Of a stretch of 19,305 bases of DNA, positions 1 through 6,198 are shown piece after piece. The stretch is from contig DBRR01000023.1 of assembly GCA_002306055.1 (NCBI GenBank), positions 5,421 to 24,725 of the forward strand, given 5' to 3'. The position numbers and the translations under genes were made by a program. Position 1 is the first letter of the stretch; each line of letters opens with the position of its first letter. The notes under the pieces were generated by a model, which did not search any database, was not told the origin of the DNA, and saw only the letters and a list, made by a program, of their open reading frames with translations. Source of the DNA: Anaerolineaceae bacterium UBA1363. Lineage in GTDB: Bacteria > Chloroflexota > Anaerolineae > Anaerolineales > Anaerolineaceae.

Positions 1-493
1 CGATGGCCTGCCTCGACCGGTGTAGGTAGTATATAAACGGATGAGATACTCGTAGGGTCGATGGCTTGCCTCGACCGGAAATTGTATAACGTGAATAGGA
101 CAGGAAAAGGCAGGCCTTTTCCCTACAGGGGTGATTGGAAATTGGATGTCCTTGTAGGGTCGATGGCCTGCCTCGACCGGGATTGTTATATTGGCAATCC
201 GTTGAGGAAAAGGAAGGCCTTTTCCCTACAGGGGTGATTGGAAATTGGATGAGGATCTTGTAGGGTCGATGGCCTGCCTCGACCGAAGTTAGAGTGGGGG
301 AATCGATTGAAGAAAAGGCGGGCCTTTTCCCTACAAGGGTGATTGGAAATTGGATGAGGATCTAGTAGGGTCAATGGCCTGCCTCGAATGGGATTGTCGT
401 GTGGGCAAATTGATAAGGAAAAGGCGGGCCTTTTCCCTACGGGGTTGGTTGGTAATCTATTGAGGAAAAGGCGGGCATTTTCCCTACAGGGGT
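1..493. repeat. Tandem composite palindromic repeat array (period about 105 bases)
   Basis: Two motifs alternate. Motif A is GTAGGGTCGATGGCCTGCC followed by TCGACCGG; it has a GGTCGA/TCGACC stem and begins at about 52, 154, 260 and 365, with a partial copy at 1-20. Motif B is GGAAAAGGCGGGCCTTTTCC followed by CTAC; it has a 9-bp GGAAAAGGC/GCCTTTTCC stem and begins at about 103, 206, 312, 417 and 463. Each A-B pair starts with GTAGGG and ends with CCCTAC, so the pair has short inverted ends. The roughly 24-30 bases between A and B differ from copy to copy, while the linker from B to the next A (GTGATTGGAAATTGGATG) is conserved. The last two B copies are only about 46 bases apart. No gene is convincing here; reading frames across the array simply translate the repeat. 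This resembles REP/BIME-type or MITE-like intergenic repeats, and no mobility gene is attached. Confidence 0.9.
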
Positions 494-587
494 GCCTACA
501 GGACTCTTTCCTAACTGGCACGATTGGTGCAATGTTATCTGCTGAATAATTCTTCAGCATAGCATGCTGCATGAACGGAGAAAACCT

Positions 588-2903
588 GTGAGCCAGACTG
601 CCAACAAGAGCCGCTCGAGCGGCTCAGCCAAAACAAGACAAGTAGCAGAAGCGGTAGCCCTAAAAGCTGAAGCCCAGGCACAAGCCAATAAAGAACGACA
701 GGTCAGAGTGGGGTGGGATTTTGCTGGCCTGGTTCTCCTGGTATTGGGCGCGTTGTTGCTCCTGGCTGTAGTCGGGATCACGCATGGACAGTTTGTGGAT
801 GCTGGGGCTGCGATGCTGCGGCGCTGGTTCGGTTATGGGCGATTTATCGTTGCAGCAGCTGTTTTTGCCGCTGGTTGGCTGCTATTACTCTGGCGCAAAA
901 ATCAAGCCAGGCAAGTTAATATCTTACGCGTGATCCTGGTGGAAATTGCGTTTTTCCTGTTGCTGGGCGCGCTTTCGGCCTTCTTCAATGATACCGTCAG
1001 CAGCGTAAATGCTGGTATGAGCGCGGGTGGGATCAGCGGCTATGGTGTGGCTTTCCCCCTCATCAGCCTGATTACCCGCGTGCCTGCCGGGATTGTCCTT
1101 CTGATTCTTGGATTGATTGCGCTTCTTTTCGGCCTGGACCTGGTCGGGAGCCTCGACCGTTGGGCGAGAACGAAACTTGGGGAGACCACTCAAGCTGTAC
1201 AGCCCCGGTCAACAGTTCAGGAAACGCAGTCTGCAGCTTCGGGGCTGAATATCCAGCCTATACCCACTGGGCAGATGCCTGTTAGAAAACCACAAGGGCA
1301 GGCAGAACTCCCGCTCCAATACAGACGGCACTATACTGAAATTGAAGAAGATGAGATTCAGAAACCCATCAAATACCACCGCCCGGAAGGTTTGCCGCCC
1401 CTGACCCTGCTTGAGAACGAAAAGACGGTCGCCACCAACCAGGCTACCATCAACATGACCGCAGGCCTGCTGGAGAAAACCTTGACAGAGTTTGGCGTTC
1501 CTGCCAAAGTGGTCGGCTACCGGGTGGGGCCCACTGTGACTCAGTACGCGGTCGAACCTGGTTATATCGAGAGGATTGGTCAGGAAGACAAACAAAAAGT
1601 CCGCATCTCAAAAATCTCAGGTCTTTCCAAAGACCTGGCTCTGGCACTGAAGGCGGAACGCCTGCGCATTGTCGCTCCCGTCCCTGGCAAATCCTACGTG
1701 GGCGTGGAAGTGCCAAACACCGAGCATATGCTCGTCCGCCTGCGCCCCTTGCTCGAATCAGAAGAATTCGCCCGCATCAATTCCCCGCTCGCGATACCAC
1801 TTGGCAGAGGTGTTTCGGGGGAACCGGTCGTTTCCGATCTCTCCACCATGCCCCACCTGCTCATTGCCGGCACGACCAATTCGGGCAAGTCCATTTGTAT
1901 CGCCGTGATCACCATGTCGCTGGTGCTCAACAATCATCCCGACGATCTAAAATTGGTGATGATCGATCCGAAACGCGTGGAGCTGAAGCGCTTCAGCGGC
2001 CTGCCGCACCTTTATGGCGAAGTTGAAACCGAAGTTGAACGCATCATGGGCGTTTTGCGTTGGGCTACGACGGAGATGGAAAACCGCTATCGCCTGCTGG
2101 AGACCATCCGGGCACGGAACCTTGACTCGTATAATGCCAAGATGGTGAAGGCGGGTAAGCCAAAATTGCCGCGCATCGTGATCCTGATCGACGAGTTGGC
2201 AGACCTGATGCTCAATTCCGCCGAACAAACACAGGATCAAATTGTGCGCCTGGCTCAGAAAGCGCGCGCCACTGGAATTCACCTGGTGGTCGCAACCCAA
2301 CGCCCAAGTGTGGATGTGGTCACAGGCGTCATCAAAGCAAACTTCCCGACCCGAATTGCCTTCACGGTTGCGTCGCAAGTAGACTCCCGGGTCATTCTCG
2401 ATCAACCCGGTGCTGAAACGCTGCTTGGCAGGGGAGACATGCTCTTCGTCCACCCCGAGACCGGTTTGCAGAGGGCTCAGGGCGTGATGATCACTGACGG
2501 AGAAATCCGTTCTGTCATCAAATGGTGGACAGAAAACACAGACACCCGGCACAAACAGCAGCTCAACCAACCTGTGCCGGAACCTGCCAAACCCGTCTCG
2601 CAATCTGAAGCAACACAAACTGTAGTACCAGTGGAAGAGGAAGCGCCCTGGGAAGAAGTGATCCAAAAAGATCAACCCGAGGACAGCGACGAAACACTTA
2701 TCAACCAGGCAATCGACCTCGTACGCCGCAGCCGGCGGGCGAGCGCATCTTATCTGCAGCGCCATATGCGCCTGGGATACCCTCGGGCTGCCTGGCTCAT
2801 TGACCAGCTTGAAGCACGCGGTGTACTCGGACCTGCCCAAAGTGGGGGAAAAGACCGCGAAATCCTGCTTGACCCACCTGAACCCGAAGAGGAAGAAGAA
2901 TAG
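588..2903 (+). CDS. ftsK: DNA translocase FtsK/SpoIIIE
   Basis: Membrane-anchored, ATP-driven DNA pump that clears and segregates chromosome DNA at the division septum. About four hydrophobic segments lie at residues 45-64, 85-102, 113-133 and 158-182. A linker and the alpha domain follow, then the RecA-like motor with Walker A GTTNSGKS (428-435) and Walker B ILIDELADLM (Asp535/Glu536). The C-terminal winged-helix gamma domain spans about 701-766 (SRRASASYLQRHMRLGYPRA). At 771 residues it has the short linker typical of SpoIIIE/SftA-size proteins, not the very long E. coli form. I chose GTG 588 because GGAG at 577-580 sits 7 bases upstream; an in-frame ATG at 564 would add eight residues and has no good ribosome site. 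The stop codon directly abuts the next ATG, so translation is probably coupled. The protein ends in a short acidic tail. Confidence 0.95.
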   Translation: MSQTANKSRSSGSAKTRQVAEAVALKAEAQAQANKERQVRVGWDFAGLVLLVLGALLLLAVVGITHGQFVDAGAAMLRRWFGYGRFIVAAAVFAAGWLLLLWRKNQARQVNILRVILVEIAFFLLLGALSAFFNDTVSSVNAGMSAGGISGYGVAFPLISLITRVPAGIVLLILGLIALLFGLDLVGSLDRWARTKLGETTQAVQPRSTVQETQSAASGLNIQPIPTGQMPVRKPQGQAELPLQYRRHYTEIEEDEIQKPIKYHRPEGLPPLTLLENEKTVATNQATINMTAGLLEKTLTEFGVPAKVVGYRVGPTVTQYAVEPGYIERIGQEDKQKVRISKISGLSKDLALALKAERLRIVAPVPGKSYVGVEVPNTEHMLVRLRPLLESEEFARINSPLAIPLGRGVSGEPVVSDLSTMPHLLIAGTTNSGKSICIAVITMSLVLNNHPDDLKLVMIDPKRVELKRFSGLPHLYGEVETEVERIMGVLRWATTEMENRYRLLETIRARNLDSYNAKMVKAGKPKLPRIVILIDELADLMLNSAEQTQDQIVRLAQKARATGIHLVVATQRPSVDVVTGVIKANFPTRIAFTVASQVDSRVILDQPGAETLLGRGDMLFVHPETGLQRAQGVMITDGEIRSVIKWWTENTDTRHKQQLNQPVPEPAKPVSQSEATQTVVPVEEEAPWEEVIQKDQPEDSDETLINQAIDLVRRSRRASASYLQRHMRLGYPRAAWLIDQLEARGVLGPAQSGGKDREILLDPPEPEEEEE

Positions 2904-3503
2904 ATGAGCAAAATCAAGTTGGATTTTGAGGGGTTTCTTCGGAGAACCTTCCAGAAACCGCTGGATGCTATTGCTGGTTTCCTGTTGAAACTGGGAATTA
3001 CTGCGAACTTCATCACGCTGTTCGGTCTGGTTGGCGACGTCGTAGCAGCGTACCTGATCGCAAGGGGAATGCTGCTGGCGGGCGGCTTAGTGGCAGCCTT
3101 TATGGCACCCCTGGATGCTGTGGATGGAGCGTTGGCACGAAAAACAGGTGTAGTCAGTAAGTTTGGCGCTTTTCTCGATTCAGTCGTGGATCGCTATGAT
3201 GAAATGATCCTTTTGGCTGGTGTGCTCTTCCATTTTCAGAGTCAACCTTATACATTGGGGATTATGCTAACCTATGCGGCATTGTGCGGTTCGGTGCTGG
3301 TTTCCTACACCCGTGCCCGGGCAGAAGGGCTTGGTTTCTCCGGAAAAGCCGGCTTTTTCAGCCGCATTGAACGAGCCATCGTCCTCATACTCGGTCTGGT
3401 GTTTAATCAGTTGCTCATTTCCGTTGGTATAATAGCTATTATGGCTAATGTAACCGCACTCCAGCGGATTATCTTCGTCTGGAAGCAATCTAAGCAAGCT
3501 TAA
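2904..3503 (+). CDS. CDP-alcohol phosphatidyltransferase (phospholipid head-group synthase)
   Basis: Integral membrane enzyme that transfers a phosphatidyl group from CDP-diacylglycerol to an alcohol. The full family signature D-x2-DG-x2-AR-x8-G-x3-D-x3-D is present as Asp71, Asp74, Gly75, Ala78, Arg79, Gly88, Asp92 and Asp96, which bind metal and CDP. About six membrane segments fit the 199-residue length. The N-terminal LGITANFITLFGL and later SYTRARAEGLG resemble the phosphatidylinositol-phosphate/archaetidylinositol-phosphate synthase branch more than E. coli-type PgsA, but the acceptor alcohol cannot be assigned from sequence alone. The ATG follows the ftsK stop with no gap; AGAGGAAG inside the ftsK end can serve as ribosome site. 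Its neighbour lgt uses phosphatidylglycerol, so a role in supplying that lipid is possible but inferred. Confidence 0.88.
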   Translation: MSKIKLDFEGFLRRTFQKPLDAIAGFLLKLGITANFITLFGLVGDVVAAYLIARGMLLAGGLVAAFMAPLDAVDGALARKTGVVSKFGAFLDSVVDRYDEMILLAGVLFHFQSQPYTLGIMLTYAALCGSVLVSYTRARAEGLGFSGKAGFFSRIERAIVLILGLVFNQLLISVGIIAIMANVTALQRIIFVWKQSKQA

Positions 3504-3531
3504 TTCTCAGCGGTTACGGAAAGGAAATTTC

Positions 3532-4551
3532 ATGCCTCAAGGTTTTAATATCGGTCCCTTAACTATCCGTTTTTATGCGATTATTATCATTATAGGTGCC
3601 ATTTTAGGTGCATGGCTGGCTGCAAGACAGGCGAAACGGGCAGGTCGAGATCCTGAAATCATCCTCGATATGCTTCCCTGGCTGCTGATTGGCGGCATCA
3701 TTGGCGCACGCCTCTGGCACGTTTTCACCCCATCCGCCTCCAACCAGGCTATGGGAGTCACCACCGAAAACTACCTGCGCAACCCGATCGAGATCCTCAA
3801 GATTTGGAAAGGCGGGCTCGGCATTGCTGGCGGTGTAATTGGTGGAGCGCTGACTCTCATTATTTACTGCAGAGCTAAAAAGCTCAATTTCCTTGAGTGG
3901 GCTGACTATATTGCCCCCGGTCTTCTCGTCGGGCAAGCCGTTGGCAGGTGGGGAAACTTCGTTAACCAGGAAGTTTATGGTCGTCCAACTGATCTTCCTT
4001 GGGCAATCACCATCGACCCACCTCACCGCATTCAGGGCTTCGAGCAGGTTGCGAAATACCACCCGCTCTTTCTCTACGAGAGCATCCTTACTTTACTTTC
4101 AGCCGGGTTGCTCTTGTTGATCAATCGCAAATGGCGCAAAAAGTTGTTTACAGGCGATTTGTTCTTTCTTTACTTAGTGCTCTACCCAACCTTCCGCTTT
4201 TTCCTTGAATTCCTGCGTTTGGATCCTTCACCGGTCAATGGGATCAATATTAATCAAACCTTTATGCTGATTGTGGCAGTTTTTGCTGCGCTCCTGCTGG
4301 TTTTGCGGCATACCGTCTGGGCAAACGGACTGCAGATCAAGGAACAGAAACTGGCTGAGGAATTAGCTGCTGAGATCGAGGCTCGCCAGTTGGCATCAAC
4401 CAAGGTTGAGGCGGAACATGTGGAGGAAATATCTCAAGAGGTAGAACAGCCTCAGGAACCCGAGGTTGAACTTCCGGATGAGAGCAACGCCCCTGAACCC
4501 GAGGATAACAAAAAACTTGAGGATGACATTTCCTCCTTCCCGAATGATTAG
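3532..4551 (+). CDS. lgt: Prolipoprotein diacylglyceryl transferase Lgt
   Basis: Transfers diacylglycerol from phosphatidylglycerol to the lipobox cysteine of prolipoproteins at the cytoplasmic membrane. The Lgt signature is clear: GRWGNFVNQEVYG (138-150), GARLWHV (58-64), HPLFLYES (177-184) and YPTFRFFLEFLR, with Tyr218 and Arg222 aligning to the essential E. coli Tyr235/Arg239. By alignment to E. coli GGMSFHGGLIG, the His103 position is Ala99 here (GGLGIAGGVIG); other lineages also vary at this site. About seven membrane helices are present. After roughly residue 265 there is a charged, glutamate-rich cytoplasmic extension of about 75 residues that is not part of the core fold. GGAAAGGA just upstream of ATG 3532 is a good ribosome site. 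It is the third gene of the ftsK transcript and is followed by a strong terminator. Confidence 0.94.
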   Translation: MPQGFNIGPLTIRFYAIIIIIGAILGAWLAARQAKRAGRDPEIILDMLPWLLIGGIIGARLWHVFTPSASNQAMGVTTENYLRNPIEILKIWKGGLGIAGGVIGGALTLIIYCRAKKLNFLEWADYIAPGLLVGQAVGRWGNFVNQEVYGRPTDLPWAITIDPPHRIQGFEQVAKYHPLFLYESILTLLSAGLLLLINRKWRKKLFTGDLFFLYLVLYPTFRFFLEFLRLDPSPVNGININQTFMLIVAVFAALLLVLRHTVWANGLQIKEQKLAEELAAEIEARQLASTKVEAEHVEEISQEVEQPQEPEVELPDESNAPEPEDNKKLEDDISSFPND

Positions 4552-4574
4552 TTGTTCTTTTTGAAAAGATGATG

Positions 4575-4604
4575 AACGGATGAGCTCGAGCTCATCCGTT
4601 TTTT
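4575..4604 (+). terminator. Intrinsic terminator after lgt (perfect palindrome plus T-run)
   Basis: A perfect 26-base inverted repeat (AACGGATGAGCTC followed by its exact reverse complement, 4575-4600) runs directly into a T-run at 4599-4604. It lies 23 bases past the lgt stop and most likely ends the ftsK-lgt transcript. Confidence 0.85.
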
Positions 4605-4616
4605 ATCGATTCTGTC

Positions 4617-4680
4617 GTAGGGAAGGGCTTGACCCCTTTCGCAACTCCACCAAACGGAACGGCGCAAGGCCGTTCCCTTC
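4617..4680. repeat. Single diverged member of the two-palindrome GTAGG repeat family
   Basis: It starts GTAGGGAAGGG, has a first imperfect palindrome (GAAGGG-cttgac-CCCTTT) and a spacer of about 15 bases. A second palindrome GGAACGGC-gcaag-GCCGTTCC follows, ending in CTTC. This reproduces the layout of the A/B repeats at 52-440 (GTAGGG start, short palindrome, spacer, GGAA...TTCC palindrome, C-T-T/A-C end) with different stem sequences. It is intergenic, just past the lgt terminator. Confidence 0.6.
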
Positions 4681-4706
4681 AAATAGAATTGTTCGGATAG
4701 ATCAGC

Positions 4707-4772
4707 AATGCCAGATGTTTGACGGATCACATGCAGCAACATTTTATGTGCCTTGGCATTAAGTGAAACATC
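4707..4772 (+). other. Possible structured leader upstream of tyrS
   Basis: AATGCCA (4707-4713) pairs with TGGCATT (4754-4760), enclosing a smaller CACAT/ATGTG stem (4728-4732/4746-4750). The next segment GATGTTT (4714-4720) is complementary to AAACATC (4766-4772). The two 7-bp pairings cross, so they would be alternatives or a pseudoknot. The rest of 4681-4960 holds no convincing gene. Short stems like these can arise by chance, and I cannot show that the region is transcribed. Confidence 0.25.
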
Positions 4773-4908
4773 ATAGTAAGGTGGGTTGGCGTCGAAGCGT
4801 GTTTTCAGGAGCGCACCTGGTGATTGCCTACCCATCCTGCCTTTTCAACACTTTGTTTGCGAGGGCGGGAACATGGAGAAATTGTTCTGAGTGGGATGGA
4901 AAATCCGG

Positions 4909-4917
4909 TGGTAAAAT
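4909..4917 (+). promoter_or_regulatory. Candidate extended -10 promoter for tyrS
   Basis: TGGTAAAAT fits an extended -10 (TGn + TAAAAT) about 67 bases upstream of the tyrS start, in an otherwise gene-free stretch after a terminator. No well-spaced -35 is visible; the nearest candidate, TTGTTC at 4882, is too far away. Confidence 0.35.
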
Positions 4918-4942
4918 CAAACTTTATAGTTACCCAGCTAAT

Positions 4943-4970
4943 ACGGTCATACGCCGAAAATTTTGACCGT
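4943..4970 (+). promoter_or_regulatory. Inverted repeat just ahead of the tyrS ribosome site
   Basis: ACGGTCA (4943-4949) and TGACCGT (4964-4970) form a 7-bp stem with a 14-base loop, ending two bases before the AGGAG ribosome site. It could be an RNA hairpin or a protein-binding operator, and no T-run follows. I do not see the conserved T-box antiterminator sequence. Confidence 0.35.
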
Positions 4971-4983
4971 GCAGGAGAAGAAG

Positions 4984-6195
4984 ATGAACATCGATGAACA
5001 AGTTACTTACTTAATGCAAGGTGCCGATTTTGGTGATAAAACCATAGCCGATAACATGGCTGAAGAGCTGCGCGAACGCCTGATTGAGTCCGAAAAGACT
5101 GGCAAACCGCTGCGCGTTTATTGCGGCTACGACCCCACCTCCACCGATCTTCATCTTGGGCATACCGTCACCATGCGTAAACTCCGCCAGTTCCAGGAGC
5201 TTGGGCATGAAGTGCTCTTCGTGATCGGTACCTACACCTCCATGATTGGCGACCCTTCAGACAAGGACAAACTTCGTCCGCACTTGAGCGAAGAAAAGGT
5301 CATGGAAAACGCCCGAACTTATGCTCAGCAGGCTTTCCGCATCCTCGATCCAGAACGCACGCAGGTGCTTTACAACGATCAATGGCTGCGTAAGTTATCC
5401 ATGACTGACTTCATCGGTCTGGCATCCAATTTCACCGTTCAGCAATTCCTGACGCGTGATAACTTCCACAAACGCTGGGAGAAAAACGAACCAATTCACC
5501 TGCACGAATTCTTCTACGCAATCATGCAGGGTTACGATGCTTATCACCTTGACATCGATGTCCAGGTGGGCGGGTCTGATCAGCTTTTCAATATCATTAC
5601 GGCTTCCCGCAAGATCATGACTTCGCTTGGGAAGAAGCCAAACATTGGTATTATCCTCGGCATTTTGCCTGGGACTGATGGGGAAGTGCGCATGAGCAAA
5701 TCCCTTGGCAACCATATCCCGCTCAACACCAACGCTGCTGATATGTATGGCAAGGTTATGAGTATTCCGGATAAAGCCATGCCAATCTATGCTGAACTTG
5801 CTACGGAGTGGACCCCCGAACAGCTCTCTCATTTTAAAGCCGGTTTAGCTACAAACAGTCTGCACCCGCGCGACGCAAAGATGCAGCTCGCTTATGGCAT
5901 CACCTCGGTCTTTTATGGTGCCGAAGCTGCTGAGGATGCCCAAAACCAATTCATTCAAACCTTCCAGAAAGGCGACATTCCCGAAAATATGCCTGAGTAT
6001 CATGCCGCAGAGGGAGAAACCCTGCTTGATATCATGGTCGGGCAAAAGATGGCTGGAACACGCAGTGAAGCCCGCCGCTTGATTGATCAGATGGGTGTAA
6101 AAGTCAATGGTATCACAGTGAGTGACCCCAGTTACAGGCCTGATCCGGATAGTGTGCTCCAGGTTGGACGGCGCAAGTTCCTGCGGATCCGCTAA
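4984..6195 (+). CDS. tyrS: Tyrosyl-tRNA synthetase (KMSKS-type)
   Basis: Charges tRNA-Tyr with tyrosine. Class I motifs are HLGH (57-60) and RMSKS (236-240), with the tyrosine-site stretch YDAYHLDIDVQVGGSDQ typical of TyrRS. A C-terminal S4 RNA-binding domain runs from about 340 to 403 (MAGTRSEARRLIDQMGVKVNG). The HLGH/MSKS pair places it in the TyrS2/TyrZ-like branch, not the E. coli-like branch, which carries a KFGKT-type signature. I place the start at ATG 4984, giving 403 residues, because AGGAG (4973-4977) is 6 bases upstream. A TTG at 4963 is also in frame, but it would lie upstream of this ribosome site and inside the inverted repeat. The gene appears monocistronic and converges on the SEDS-PBP gene, with only three bases between the two stop codons. 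Confidence 0.95.
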   Translation: MNIDEQVTYLMQGADFGDKTIADNMAEELRERLIESEKTGKPLRVYCGYDPTSTDLHLGHTVTMRKLRQFQELGHEVLFVIGTYTSMIGDPSDKDKLRPHLSEEKVMENARTYAQQAFRILDPERTQVLYNDQWLRKLSMTDFIGLASNFTVQQFLTRDNFHKRWEKNEPIHLHEFFYAIMQGYDAYHLDIDVQVGGSDQLFNIITASRKIMTSLGKKPNIGIILGILPGTDGEVRMSKSLGNHIPLNTNAADMYGKVMSIPDKAMPIYAELATEWTPEQLSHFKAGLATNSLHPRDAKMQLAYGITSVFYGAEAAEDAQNQFIQTFQKGDIPENMPEYHAAEGETLLDIMVGQKMAGTRSEARRLIDQMGVKVNGITVSDPSYRPDPDSVLQVGRRKFLRIR

Positions 6196-6198
6196 AAC

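Noticed and set aside
1..493. Possible CRISPR array, because repeats alternate with variable spacers
   Set aside because: The conserved parts are two different palindromes plus a conserved linker, the spacers are short and uneven, and no cas genes are present. The REP/BIME-like reading fits better.
186..572. 128-residue minus-strand frame across the repeat region
   Set aside because: Its repeated residues (HPCREKARLFFN) are just the translated DNA repeat; it has no ribosome site and no family resemblance.
1947..2840. 297-residue minus-strand frame opposite ftsK
   Set aside because: It is the antisense shadow of the conserved ftsK motor domain and shows no domain of its own.
4763..4966. 67-residue plus-strand frame upstream of tyrS
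   Set aside because: No ribosome site, no family resemblance, and it overlaps the tyrS leader structures.
4681..4983. T-box riboswitch upstream of tyrS
   Set aside because: GGTGG occurs at 4907-4911, but the longer conserved AGGGTGGNACCGCG box and a following terminator are missing.
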